Counted from the first letter of the stretch, positions 17,064 through 25,773 are shown. The stretch: 64,000 nt of DNA from Orrella daihaiensis (GCF_022811525.1 NZ_CP063982.1:1488001-1552000), one strand, 5' to 3'. The notes: generated from the sequence alone by a model not told the origin. A program made the numbers and translations.

Positions 17064-19529
17064 ATGTCAGGTCAAGAGTTACTCCCAGCTGAGCGGCAAG
17101 CTTTGCCGTTGTTACCACTGCGCGATGTCGTGGTGTTCCCGCACATGGTTATTCCGTTGTTTGTCGGGCGTCCACGTTCGATCAAGGCGCTTGAGCTAGC
17201 CATGGAAGGCAGCAAAAACATCATGTTGGCTGCTCAGAAGTCTGCTAGCAAAGACGACCCTACACCTGAAGATATGTATGAAATTGGTTGTCTGGCGTCG
17301 ATATTACAGATGCTCAAGTTACCCGATGGCACGGTTAAGGTGCTGGTCGAAGGCACGCAGCGTGCCCGTGTTGTTGCAGTCGAAGATGCTGACACACATT
17401 TCTCGGCCGACGTGGTGCCCATTACGCCGGATAATGCCGCGGGCGCCGAGATCGAAGCGCTCAGGCGCGCGATTGTTGGCCAGTTCGAGGCATACGTCAA
17501 GCTAAACAAAAAGATTCCACCGGAGATCCTGACTTCGCTCGCGGGTATTGAGGATGCAGGTCGCCTAGCCGACACGATTGCCGCGCATCTGCCGCTAAAG
17601 CTAGAGCAAAAGCAAGAGTTGCTAGAAGTGCTTGGCACCGTAGAGCGGCTAGAGAAGCTCTTGGCTCAGCTTGAGACTGAAATCGATATTCTGCAAGTTG
17701 AAAAACGCATTCGCGGGCGCGTCAAAAAGCAGATGGAAAAAAGCCAGCGCGACTACTATTTGAATGAGCAAGTCAAAGCCATTCAAAAGGAACTTGGCGA
17801 AGGTGAGGAAGGCGCAGACATCGAGGAGCTAGAAAAGCGCATCGAAGCAGCCCGACTTCCCAAGGAGGCTCGCAAGAAAGTCGACAATGAGCTCAAGAAA
17901 CTCAAGTTGATGTCGCCGATGTCAGCTGAGGCGACCGTTGTGCGTAATTACATAGACACCGTGATTGGTTTGCCGTGGCGTAAAAAAAGCACGGTCAACT
18001 ACTCGGTTCCGCATGCGGAGTCCGTGCTTGACGACGATCACTATGGCCTAGAGAAGGTCAAGGAGCGCATTGTTGAGTATCTCGCTGTGCAACAGCGGGT
18101 TGATAAGGTGAAAGCGCCGATTCTTTGTCTTGTTGGGCCACCCGGCGTGGGCAAGACCTCGCTTGGGCAGTCAATCGCCAAAGCCACCAACCGTAAGTTT
18201 GTTCGTATGGCACTAGGCGGTGTGCGTGACGAGGCCGAGATTCGTGGACATCGGCGGACCTACATAGGATCTATGCCTGGCAAGATTTTGCAGAATATGT
18301 CCAAGGTGGGCGTGCGTAATCCATTGTTCCTGCTTGATGAGATTGACAAGCTTGGCATGGATTTCCGTGGTGATCCCGCATCGGCTCTGTTGGAAGTGCT
18401 TGATCCCGAGCAAAACCACACCTTCCAGGATCATTACGTCGAAGTTGATTTTGATTTGTCGGATGTTATGTTTGTAGCGACGAGCAACACGCTGAACATT
18501 CCGCCCGCCTTGCTTGATCGTATGGAAGTCATTCGTCTGTCGGGATACACCGAAGATGAAAAGATCCATATTGCAATGGACCATCTGTTGCCCAAGCTCA
18601 TGAAAAACAATGGCCTGCTCGATAATGAGATCAAGGTGGAGGAATCGGCGATACGCGATGTAATTCGTTATTACACCCGCGAAGCCGGTGTGCGTTCCTT
18701 GGAGCGAGAAATCAGCAAGATCTGCCGCAAGGTTGTCAAGCAACTCGTGGCCAATGTTCCGGCTGGTACCTCGCGTGCTGCGGCTCGCAAAGCCTCCAAA
18801 GCATCTGCCGTCACGGGGCAGGTCGTGGTGACGAGCGAGAATCTGAACGATTATCTCGGCGTTCGCCGTTTCATGTTTGGCATGGCAGAAAAAGACAATC
18901 AGGTTGGTCAGGTCACGGGCCTTGCCTGGACAGAGGTGGGCGGAGACCTGCTCACGATTGAAGTGGCCGATATGCCTGGCAAAGGCGCTGTATTACGTAC
19001 CGGCTCACTTGGCGATGTGATGAAGGAGTCAGTCGAGGCTGCTCGCACCGTCGTGCGCGCCCGTGCACGCCGTCTAGGAATTGCCGACGCTTTGTTTGAA
19101 AAGCGCGATATGCACGTTCACGTGCCAGAGGGTGCTACGCCCAAAGACGGTCCTTCAGCGGGTATTGCCATCACAACGGCGATCGTGTCAGCGTTGACTC
19201 AAATTCCGGTGCGAGCTGATGTGGCCATGACTGGCGAAATCACATTGCGCGGCGAAGTGCTTGCGATCGGTGGTTTGAAAGAGAAGCTGCTTGCGGCTCG
19301 CCGAGGTGGCATTAAGACGGTCTTGATCCCTGAGGAAAACGTTAAAGATTTGGCCGAAATACCGGATAACGTCAAGAACTTCCTTGAAATTATTCCTGTG
19401 AAGTGGATTGACAAAGTACTGGAGGTGGCTTTGGAAAAACGGCCCGAGCCACTAGCTGATGAGCCATTGCCTGAGGTAGTTGGCAAGTCAGCCGATTCTG
19501 GTGATGTTGATCCCGTGATCAAGCACTGA
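17064..19529 (+). CDS. lon: ATP-dependent Lon protease
   Basis: Soluble AAA+ serine protease that degrades misfolded and regulatory proteins. The 821-aa protein has the LonN substrate domain, a long charged coiled-coil region (about 190-300), the AAA+ module with Walker A GPPGVGKT at 358-365, and the protease domain with the Ser-Lys dyad S698 (KDGPSAGIA) and K741 (GGLKEKLLAA). Spacing of the dyad, 43 residues, equals that of the well-studied enzyme. It is preceded by a sigma32-like promoter and followed 26 bp later by an Hsp15-like gene. Confidence 0.98.
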   Translation: MSGQELLPAERQALPLLPLRDVVVFPHMVIPLFVGRPRSIKALELAMEGSKNIMLAAQKSASKDDPTPEDMYEIGCLASILQMLKLPDGTVKVLVEGTQRARVVAVEDADTHFSADVVPITPDNAAGAEIEALRRAIVGQFEAYVKLNKKIPPEILTSLAGIEDAGRLADTIAAHLPLKLEQKQELLEVLGTVERLEKLLAQLETEIDILQVEKRIRGRVKKQMEKSQRDYYLNEQVKAIQKELGEGEEGADIEELEKRIEAARLPKEARKKVDNELKKLKLMSPMSAEATVVRNYIDTVIGLPWRKKSTVNYSVPHAESVLDDDHYGLEKVKERIVEYLAVQQRVDKVKAPILCLVGPPGVGKTSLGQSIAKATNRKFVRMALGGVRDEAEIRGHRRTYIGSMPGKILQNMSKVGVRNPLFLLDEIDKLGMDFRGDPASALLEVLDPEQNHTFQDHYVEVDFDLSDVMFVATSNTLNIPPALLDRMEVIRLSGYTEDEKIHIAMDHLLPKLMKNNGLLDNEIKVEESAIRDVIRYYTREAGVRSLEREISKICRKVVKQLVANVPAGTSRAAARKASKASAVTGQVVVTSENLNDYLGVRRFMFGMAEKDNQVGQVTGLAWTEVGGDLLTIEVADMPGKGAVLRTGSLGDVMKESVEAARTVVRARARRLGIADALFEKRDMHVHVPEGATPKDGPSAGIAITTAIVSALTQIPVRADVAMTGEITLRGEVLAIGGLKEKLLAARRGGIKTVLIPEENVKDLAEIPDNVKNFLEIIPVKWIDKVLEVALEKRPEPLADEPLPEVVGKSADSGDVDPVIKH

Positions 19530-19555
19530 ATTCGGGTAGGTGTGGAGGCATTGGG

Positions 19556-19948
19556 TTGCAAGCTTCAGTCCAAAGCGTTCGGCTCGATAAGTGGCTTTGG
19601 GCGGCCAGATTTTTTAAATCTCGATCGCTTGCCAGCGAGGCTATTGAGATGGGGCGTGTGCATGTCAATGGTGATCGAGTCAAGCCAGCTCGCCTACTTA
19701 AGACAGGTGAAAAAGTCAGGGTTTTACGCGGTCAGGAACGTATTGAAGTCTTTGTACGCTTTCTAAGTGACGTCAGACGTTCAGCACCATTAGCTCAACT
19801 GCTGTACGACGAGACAATCGAAAGTAAGGCTGCACGGCAGGAGGCCAGTGAGAGGCGCCGGTTGTATGCTGAGCCCGCCCGGGAACTGGCAGGCCGTCCT
19901 ACTAAACGAAATCGACGCGCGATCGAGAGATTCGCTCGCGATGATTAG
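19556..19948 (+). CDS. hslR: S4-domain RNA-binding protein, Hsp15 (HslR)-like
   Basis: Small basic protein of 130 aa with an N-terminal S4 RNA-binding domain (VRLDKWLWAARFFKSR, then RVHVNGDRVKP) and a lysine/arginine-rich tail. The Hsp15 family rescues 50S subunits carrying nascent-chain peptidyl-tRNA after heat stress. The start is TTG at 19556: a GGAGG at 19544-19548 stands 7 bp before it, and there is no suitable ATG. Position directly after lon fits a shared heat-shock transcript. It converges with lexA. Confidence 0.85.
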   Translation: MQASVQSVRLDKWLWAARFFKSRSLASEAIEMGRVHVNGDRVKPARLLKTGEKVRVLRGQERIEVFVRFLSDVRRSAPLAQLLYDETIESKAARQEASERRRLYAEPARELAGRPTKRNRRAIERFARDD

Positions 19949-19988
19949 GCGCTCGGCCTTGCGCGGCAGACGTCTACAGCAAAGATGC

Positions 19989-20648
19989 CTATTGAAGGGT
20001 GGTGGTGCGGATCAGGCCTACCGCAATCCCCTCAATGGCGAAACTAGTGTCGTCAGTCACCACAATAGGCTCGAAGTCAGGGTTTTCTGGTTCTAGAACT
20101 ACCCGGTCTCGTTCACGCACTAACCGCTTGACTGTGACCTCGTCATCAATGCGCGCCACCACGATTTGACCAGTGCGTGCATCGGCGGCTTTCTTAACGG
20201 CGAGCAGATCGCCATCCATAATGCCAATATCACGCATACTCATACCGCGCACTTCAAGCATGTAGTCTGGTTGTTTGTCGAACATACCAGGATCAATGGC
20301 TACCTCTCTGGCCACGTTCTCAGCCGCCAAAATAGGGGCGCCAGCTGCGACGCGTCCAACCACAGGCAGACTAAGTGCGTTGACTACCCCGCGAGCAAGA
20401 TCGGCGACCACAGACGATGACGAATCGTGAGCGCTCTGAATTAGACGAATGCCTCGTGAAGCACCCGGTGCCAGACTGATGTAGCCTTTTTTTTCGAGTG
20501 CGCGAAGGTGATCTTCAGCGGCATTTGCCGACTTGAAACCCAGAGTTTGGGCAATCTCGGCCCGTGTCGGAGGGAAGCCGGTGTTGGCAATTGCTTGCTC
20601 GATCAATCCCAGAATTTCTGACTGTCTGGCGGTAAGTTTGCTGGCCAT
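19989..20648 (-). CDS. lexA: LexA repressor of the SOS response
   Basis: SOS repressor that self-cleaves when stimulated by RecA filaments. The 219-aa form from ATG 20648 has an AAGGG ribosome site 6 bp upstream; a TTG at 20654 would add two residues. The N-terminal winged helix covers about 1-70. The cleavage bond is A102-G103 in RVAAGAP, and the catalytic dyad is S137 (RGMSMRD) and K174 (VTVKRL), 37 residues apart as in the family. A perfect LexA box lies just upstream, giving autoregulation. It follows the aminotransferase gene on the same strand. Confidence 0.97.
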   Translation of the reverse strand: MASKLTARQSEILGLIEQAIANTGFPPTRAEIAQTLGFKSANAAEDHLRALEKKGYISLAPGASRGIRLIQSAHDSSSSVVADLARGVVNALSLPVVGRVAAGAPILAAENVAREVAIDPGMFDKQPDYMLEVRGMSMRDIGIMDGDLLAVKKAADARTGQIVVARIDDEVTVKRLVRERDRVVLEPENPDFEPIVVTDDTSFAIEGIAVGLIRTTTLQ

Positions 20649-20661
20649 GAGCAACCCTTAG

Positions 20662-20677
20662 CTGTATGGATGTACAG
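20662..20677. promoter_or_regulatory. LexA-binding SOS box
   Basis: CTGTATGGATGTACAG is a perfect match to the CTGT-N8-ACAG consensus. It is centred 21 bp upstream of the lexA ATG on the minus strand, where it would block the lexA promoter. It is the only such box I noticed in the window. Confidence 0.9.
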
Positions 20678-20746
20678 CATTGTGGCTCAAACCAGCATTT
20701 TATGCAAGTTTTTGATGAACTTGCTGGCAGACAGCAGAAGTATCCG

Positions 20747-21952
20747 TCACTTTTTCAGCACAGAGGCAATCGCATCGACTACGCCGTCAATGTTTTGACT
20801 GTTAAGCGCCGCCACGCAGATTCGTCCACTTGAAACAGCGTATATACCGTGTTCCTCCCGCAGTCGGTCCACTTGCGAGGCTGTCAGACCTGAGTAGGAG
20901 AACATACCTTTTTGAGTCAGTACGAAATCAAAATTTTGTGCCACGCCAGCCGCCTGTAGCTTGGATACCAACTGATCGCGCATCTCTTTTATTCGGCTGC
21001 GCATTTGCGCGAGTTCCGCGTCCCACAAGGCGAACAGCTTTTCGCTATTGAGCACTTCGGCGACCACAGCACCACCGAACGTCGGTGGATTTGAATAGTT
21101 GGTGCGGATAACCCGCTTAACCTGGCTAAGCACTCGTTTGGCTTCATCGGCGCTGCTAGTTACCACCGTCAGTGCTCCAATTCGCTCACCATACAGCGAG
21201 AAGGATTTCGAGAATGATGTGCTAATCAGGCAAGTCAGCCCCATCTGAACAAACATTCTTACAGCGGCAGCGTCTTCAACCAAACCATCACCGAATCCTT
21301 GGTAGGCAATGTCAAGAAACGAGATGTGATTTTTTTCCTTGATCGTATCGGCAATTTGTTGCCATTGTGCGGGCGTTGGATCAACGCCGGTTGGGTTATG
21401 GCAGCACGCATGTAAAACCACGATGCTGCTGTCAGGCAGCGCTTTAAGCGATGCCAGCATGCCGTCAAGGTTTAGTCCATGAGATTGTGGATCGTAGTAT
21501 GCGTATTCAACGACATCAAAGCCGGCCCGTTCGAACAATGCGCGGTGGTTTTCCCAGCTTGGTGCACTAATGGCAACTTTTGCGTTCGGCAGTAGCTGTT
21601 TAAGGTAATCGGCCCCAATCTTAAGCGCGCCGGTTCCACCCAAGGCCTGGACTGTGAAAGCACGCCCTGAGGTGTTTGCCTCCGAGTCTTTACCCAATAG
21701 GAGCTCACGTGCTGCCTTGTTTAGCGAGGCCAGGCCTTCGATGGGCAGGTAGCTGTGGGCGCCAGCTGCTTGCACTCGATCTACTTCGGCCTGATGAACG
21801 CACTTTAGCAAAGGCACTCGACCTTGATCATCGTAATAAACGCCAACACCTAGGTTGACTTTTCCGGTGCGTTCATCAGCGTTGTATTGCTCGTTAAGCC
21901 CAAGAATTGGGTCGCGGGGTGCTAGCTCGACAGCTTCGAATAGTGTGCTCAT
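20747..21952 (-). CDS. Aromatic-amino-acid / aspartate aminotransferase (class I)
   Basis: PLP-dependent transaminase of the AspC/TyrB group, 401 aa, exchanging amino groups between aspartate, tyrosine or phenylalanine and 2-oxoglutarate. The PLP lysine is K249 in TSFSKSFSLYGER; HACCHNPTGVDPT and NYSNPPTFGGAVV are conserved. AspC and TyrB cannot be told apart reliably by eye, so no symbol is given. It diverges from uvrB with a 121-bp spacer and lies 98 bp upstream of lexA on the same strand; the SOS box in that gap suggests lexA has its own promoter. Confidence 0.9.
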   Translation of the reverse strand: MSTLFEAVELAPRDPILGLNEQYNADERTGKVNLGVGVYYDDQGRVPLLKCVHQAEVDRVQAAGAHSYLPIEGLASLNKAARELLLGKDSEANTSGRAFTVQALGGTGALKIGADYLKQLLPNAKVAISAPSWENHRALFERAGFDVVEYAYYDPQSHGLNLDGMLASLKALPDSSIVVLHACCHNPTGVDPTPAQWQQIADTIKEKNHISFLDIAYQGFGDGLVEDAAAVRMFVQMGLTCLISTSFSKSFSLYGERIGALTVVTSSADEAKRVLSQVKRVIRTNYSNPPTFGGAVVAEVLNSEKLFALWDAELAQMRSRIKEMRDQLVSKLQAAGVAQNFDFVLTQKGMFSYSGLTASQVDRLREEHGIYAVSSGRICVAALNSQNIDGVVDAIASVLKK

Positions 21953-22073
21953 GTTGGTCTGTGCAGTGTCATGTCATGGTCATTCGGCGGGCTTGGTAGA
22001 CGTAATCTCCCATTGGCGCCATAATGATCGGTTGTCTCACGATTCAGGGATTTCCCTAGGGTGAAAGTCTAGC

Positions 22074-24095
22074 ATGTCGCAAGGTCGATTCGTAGAGTTT
22101 CCAGACAGTCCATTTTCTTTGTACCAGCCATATCCACCAGCTGGTGATCAGCCTCAAGCCATTGAAAAACTGGTTGAGGGTGTGACCGACGGTTTGATGT
22201 ACCAGACTCTGTTAGGGGTGACCGGATCCGGCAAGACTTTTACGATGGCCAACGTAATTGCCAGAGCAGGTAGACCGGCGTTAGTCCTGGCACCTAACAA
22301 AACACTGGCCGCTCAGTTGTATGCCGAGATGCGAGAGTTTTTCCCGCGCAATGCAGTTGAGTATTTTGTCTCTTACTATGACTATTACCAACCTGAAGCC
22401 TATGTCCCTGCACGTGACCTCTTTATCGAAAAAGATTCTTCAATAAATGAGCACATCGAGCAGATGCGTCTTTCAGCAACCAAGAGTTTGCTTGAACGGC
22501 GTGACACAGTCATCGTAGGTACCGTATCGTGCATTTACGGTATCGGAAATCCAGCCGATTATCATGCCATGGTGCTGATCCTGCGCGCGGGTGATCGCAT
22601 CTCTCGACGAGAGGTACTGGCGCGTTTGGTGGCGATGCAGTACACGCGCAATGATGCCGAATTCACCCGAGGAATTTTTCGGGCGCGCGGTGATGTCATT
22701 GATGTTTATCCTGCTGAAAGTGCTGATCTTGCGGTTCGGATATCTATGTTCGACGACGAGATCGAGTCCTTGTCCCTGTTTGATCCGCTGACGGGTAAGG
22801 TACGACAGACGGTGCCGCGCTTTACCGTCTATCCCGGGTCTCATTACGTCACGCCACGCGACACTGTGTTGCGAGCCATCGAGACGATCAAGGAGGAATT
22901 GCGCACTCGCGTCAAGCAGTTTGTAGACAATGGTCAGTTACTCGAAGCGCAGCGCATTGAGCAACGCACACGCTTCGATTTGGAGATGCTTGCTGAGCTT
23001 GGTTTTTGTAAGGGCATCGAAAACTATTCCCGGCATTTGTCTGGTGCCAAGCCAGGGGATCCGCCGCCAACGCTGATTGACTACTTACCAGCCGATGCGT
23101 TGATGTTCATTGATGAGAGCCACGTCACGATTGGGCAGTTAGGTGGCATGTACCGAGGTGACCGAGCGCGCAAAGAAACCTTGGTTCAATATGGTTTTCG
23201 TTTGCCATCTGCACTAGATAATCGTCCGCTGCGCATGGAAGAGTTCGAAGAGCGTATGCGTCAGACAGTGTTTGTTTCTGCAACGCCTGCAAATTATGAG
23301 AATGATCACTCGGATCAAGTGGTGGAGCAGGTGGTGCGGCCAACTGGTCTGGTTGATCCAGTAGTGGAGGTGCTGCCAGCAAAAACCCAGGTTGACAATC
23401 TGCTAGAGCAGGCCAGAGCACGAATTGCCCTTGGCCAGCGCGTGTTGGTCACCACACTGACCAAGCGCATGGCCGAGGATCTGACTGATTTCTTGAGCGA
23501 GCAAGGTCTTAAGGTTAGATATCTTCATTCAGACATCGACACAGTTGAGCGTGTGGAAATAATCCGTGACTTGCGTTTAGGCACCTTCGATGTTCTGGTG
23601 GGTATCAATTTGTTACGTGAGGGGCTAGATATTCCCGAAGTCTCTCTAGTGGCCATACTGGATGCTGATAAAGAGGGGTTCTTGCGATCGGAACGCAGTT
23701 TGATTCAAACCATAGGCAGGGCTGCTCGCAACTTGAACGGGCATGCGATTTTGTACGCTGATTCAGTGACGGACTCCATGCGCCGGGCGATGCACGAAAC
23801 CGAACGACGTAGGCAGCGACAGCTGGCGTTCAACCAAGAGCACGGCATCCAAGCGAAAGGCGTGGTTAAGGCAGTCAAAGAGCTGATAGACGGCGTGTTA
23901 CAGGCGCCACAAGCGCAGGAGGCTGATTTGGGGCTGCCAGAGGGCATTCGCATCGATGATGAAAAGTCCGTCGCCAAGGCCATTAAATCGCTGGAAAAGA
24001 AGATGCTTGACCATGCGCGTAACCTCGAGTTCGAACAAGCCGCTGCAGCACGGGATGCACTGAACCAGCTCAAGGCGCAAGTGCTGCAGTCTTGA
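22074..24095 (+). CDS. uvrB: Excinuclease ABC subunit B
   Basis: DNA damage-recognition helicase-like subunit of nucleotide excision repair. The 673-aa protein contains Walker A GVTGSGKT at 48-55, the beta-hairpin region YYDYYQPEAYVP that inserts into the damaged duplex, the DESH Walker B (MFIDESHVTIGQL), helicase motifs V-VI (LREGLDIPEVSLV, QTIGRAARN), and the C-terminal UVR domain that binds UvrC. I see no CTGT-N8-ACAG box in the 121 bp upstream, so SOS control from this spacer is not supported. Confidence 0.98.
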   Translation: MSQGRFVEFPDSPFSLYQPYPPAGDQPQAIEKLVEGVTDGLMYQTLLGVTGSGKTFTMANVIARAGRPALVLAPNKTLAAQLYAEMREFFPRNAVEYFVSYYDYYQPEAYVPARDLFIEKDSSINEHIEQMRLSATKSLLERRDTVIVGTVSCIYGIGNPADYHAMVLILRAGDRISRREVLARLVAMQYTRNDAEFTRGIFRARGDVIDVYPAESADLAVRISMFDDEIESLSLFDPLTGKVRQTVPRFTVYPGSHYVTPRDTVLRAIETIKEELRTRVKQFVDNGQLLEAQRIEQRTRFDLEMLAELGFCKGIENYSRHLSGAKPGDPPPTLIDYLPADALMFIDESHVTIGQLGGMYRGDRARKETLVQYGFRLPSALDNRPLRMEEFEERMRQTVFVSATPANYENDHSDQVVEQVVRPTGLVDPVVEVLPAKTQVDNLLEQARARIALGQRVLVTTLTKRMAEDLTDFLSEQGLKVRYLHSDIDTVERVEIIRDLRLGTFDVLVGINLLREGLDIPEVSLVAILDADKEGFLRSERSLIQTIGRAARNLNGHAILYADSVTDSMRRAMHETERRRQRQLAFNQEHGIQAKGVVKAVKELIDGVLQAPQAQEADLGLPEGIRIDDEKSVAKAIKSLEKKMLDHARNLEFEQAAAARDALNQLKAQVLQS

Positions 24096-24130
24096 TCCCC
24101 ATCAGGTTTTATCTGCTTGCGCGGTTTTTT
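24075..24130 (+). terminator. Possible branched terminator overlapping the uvrB stop
   Basis: GCGCAAG (24075-24081) pairs with CTTGCGC (24116-24122), enclosing a small inner hairpin CTTGAT/ATCAGG with loop CCCC; GG and a run of six T follow. The long enclosed segment makes this a weaker candidate than a simple hairpin. The outer left arm is within the last uvrB codons. Confidence 0.35.
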
Positions 24131-24348
24131 GATTATTTGTCAGCTATCTGAAAGCTAATCGCCTTTCTGGCTGCGTGGTTCAAGATGTGCGGCGCAACAG
24201 AAATCTCGCAGGAATTGCGGATATGCGAGCCCGAATTTATCTCCAATTAACTTTATATATGTCTTTTATCTAATTGAAAAATAAACATTTAAATTTAAAT
24301 TTAACGTTGTTAGTTCTTTGCAACTCCTGAAAAATTGTTCTGGACAAA
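24131..24348. other. AT-rich spacer between uvrB and the phosphatase gene
   Basis: No gene is visible. The 24220-24310 part is markedly AT-rich and contains a 16-bp perfect palindrome of alternating TTAAATTT units at 24289-24304. It probably holds the promoter of the following gene, but no hexamer pair with normal spacing stands out. Confidence 0.4.
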
Positions 24349-24366
24349 TTGAGGGTTTTCCCTCAA
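24349..24366 (+). promoter_or_regulatory. Leader hairpin before the phosphatase start
   Basis: TTGAGGG and CCCTCAA pair perfectly around a TTTT loop, ending 13 bp before ATG 24380. The 13 bp between hairpin and start contain no Shine-Dalgarno sequence. The hairpin may influence initiation of the low-molecular-weight phosphatase; this is inference only. Confidence 0.35.
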
Positions 24367-24379
24367 AATCTCGACCACT

Positions 24380-24868
24380 ATGACAAAAGTTCTATTCGTA
24401 TGCATGGGAAACATCTGCCGCTCGCCGAGTGCTGAGGGTGTGTTTCGCCATATGATCAGTGAGGCGGGTCTGGCAGATGTGGTCGGGGTAGATTCGGCCG
24501 GTACCCATGGATATCATCTCGGCGAGGGTCCCGACGCCCGCGCTATGGCTGCTGCTGCAAAGCGTGGCTACCAGATTGAGCCGCGCGCGGCTCGGCAGGT
24601 GCGTCCAGAAGATTTTCTGGAGTATGACTTGATTCTGGCGATGGATTGGGAAAATCTGTCTGCATTACAGCAGCAGTGCCCCAAGATTCATCATCACAAG
24701 TTAATGCTCTTGATGCGCTTTGCGAACGAGTACGAAGAGGCGACTGTACCTGATCCTTACTACGGTGGTGCTGAGTCGTTTTCCAAGGTGTTGGATTACA
24801 TTGAGGATGCGTGTCAGGGCGTGCTTGAGATTGTTCGCAAACGGGCTACGCAATACCAAGCGGCGTAA
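24380..24868 (+). CDS. Low-molecular-weight protein-tyrosine phosphatase
   Basis: Cytoplasmic phosphotyrosine phosphatase, 162 aa. The P-loop CX5R is C8-R14 (CMGNICRS) at the very N terminus as in the family, and the general acid is D125 in VPDPYYGG. Some members control exopolysaccharide tyrosine kinases, but no capsule genes are nearby. In Burkholderiales such a gene often lies just before iscR, as here. The gene ends before a strong terminator that separates it from the isc operon. Confidence 0.93.
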   Translation: MTKVLFVCMGNICRSPSAEGVFRHMISEAGLADVVGVDSAGTHGYHLGEGPDARAMAAAAKRGYQIEPRAARQVRPEDFLEYDLILAMDWENLSALQQQCPKIHHHKLMLLMRFANEYEEATVPDPYYGGAESFSKVLDYIEDACQGVLEIVRKRATQYQAA

Positions 24869-24969
24869 GATTGGCGTAGGTTTGTGAAAGGCTGGAGACA
24901 GCTAAGAACAAGCTTGCCGTCAGGAATATCTTCCCGCAGTTTAAGTGATTTGCAAAAAATTAGCACCAA

Positions 24970-25002
24970 AATAAACCGCGCTCGACGCGGTTTATTCTTT
25001 TA
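24970..25002 (+). terminator. Rho-independent terminator
   Basis: A perfect 11-bp stem (AATAAACCGCG with CGCGGTTTATT) around the 5-nt loop CTCGA, followed by a T-rich tail. It closes the phosphatase transcript about 100 bp after its stop and insulates the isc operon. The 24869-24969 stretch before it holds nothing I can name. Confidence 0.9.
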
Positions 25003-25015
25003 TATCAAAGCTTTA

Positions 25016-25047
25016 GGTCAATCCCCTACAAATCGTATGGATTGACC
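25016..25047. promoter_or_regulatory. Long inverted repeat upstream of the isc promoter
   Basis: GGTCAATCC (25016-25024) and GGATTGACC (25039-25047) are perfect 9-bp arms with a 14-bp spacer. The right arm contains TTGACC, a -35-like hexamer, but it is 23 bp from the TATACT -10, too far for a standard promoter. It lies between the terminator and the IscR box, so a regulator of isc transcription is the natural guess. Confidence 0.5.
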
Positions 25048-25070
25048 AAGTAAATTAGTCGGATTTAGTT

Positions 25071-25096
25071 TATACTTGAGTCGTTTAGTCAGGTTA
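25071..25096 (+). promoter_or_regulatory. isc promoter -10 with overlapping type 1 IscR site
   Basis: TATACT at 25071-25076 is a -10 box. The 25 bp from 25072 match the type 1 IscR motif (ATASYYGACTRWWWYAGTCRRSTAT) at about 20 positions, including the full right half TAGTCAGG. Placement over the -10 fits repression by [2Fe-2S]-IscR of its own operon. The -35 is weak. Confidence 0.7.
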
Positions 25097-25181
25097 GTTC
25101 CAGTTTGTAGTTAGTGCACGCTGTTGTCTTCAGCCAAGATGCGAGCGTGAGTAAACAACCAATCTCAAAAAGGACCTGGAT

Positions 25182-25718
25182 ATGCGACTCACTACGAAAG
25201 GACGCTTTGCAGTTACCGCCATGATCGATTTGGCTTTGCGCCAGCATAGCGGGCCCGTTACGCTGTCCGCAATTAGTCAGCGCCAAAACATTTCTCTGTC
25301 GTATCTCGAGCAGTTGTTTGGAAAGCTGCGTCGTCACGAGCTAGTCGACAGCATCCGTGGGCCGGGCGGCGGCTACACCTTGGCGCGTTTGGCCCGCAAC
25401 ATCACGGTTGCAGACATCATTTTTGCTGTCGATGAACCGATGGACGCTACCAACTGTGGCGGTAAGACTGACTGTTCGACCGGCACCGATGGCCGGCCAG
25501 GCGTCTGTATGACGCATGAGCTTTGGGCTGCCTTGAACCGTACCATGGTGGACTTCCTGGATTCTGTTTCGTTACAGGATCTAGTTGACCAGCAGCGTAT
25601 GCGCCAGTTGCAAGACTCGGGGCAGGGACGTACTGAAAGTGCGATCAAGGTGCCGAGCTCGACTGTGGCAAATGCAGATCCCTTTGGTCGTCAGCTCAAC
25701 GACACGGTGACGATGTAA
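25182..25718 (+). CDS. iscR: Iron-sulfur cluster regulator IscR (Rrf2 family)
   Basis: Rrf2-type winged-helix repressor that senses iron-sulfur status by carrying a [2Fe-2S] cluster and represses the isc operon. The 178-aa protein starts MRLTTKGRFAVTAM, with the recognition helix around residues 28-50. The likely cluster ligands are C92, C98, C109 and H112. The C98-to-third-cysteine loop is five residues longer than in the Escherichia coli protein (C92, C98, C104, H107). It is the first gene of the operon and has the AAAGGA ribosome site typical of good expression. Confidence 0.96.
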   Translation: MRLTTKGRFAVTAMIDLALRQHSGPVTLSAISQRQNISLSYLEQLFGKLRRHELVDSIRGPGGGYTLARLARNITVADIIFAVDEPMDATNCGGKTDCSTGTDGRPGVCMTHELWAALNRTMVDFLDSVSLQDLVDQQRMRQLQDSGQGRTESAIKVPSSTVANADPFGRQLNDTVTM

Positions 25719-25773
25719 GCCAGTATGCAGGTTGGCGAATTAAGATTCAGTTCTTCAAATCAGGAGTTTTCTC

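Noticed and set aside
18213..18743. 176-codon open frame antisense to lon
   Set aside because: Located over the highly conserved AAA+ part of lon; no domain, no ribosome site; a by-product of codon bias.
21953..22073. Possible SOS box before uvrB
   Set aside because: Only a CTGT half-site is seen; no ACAG at the right distance.
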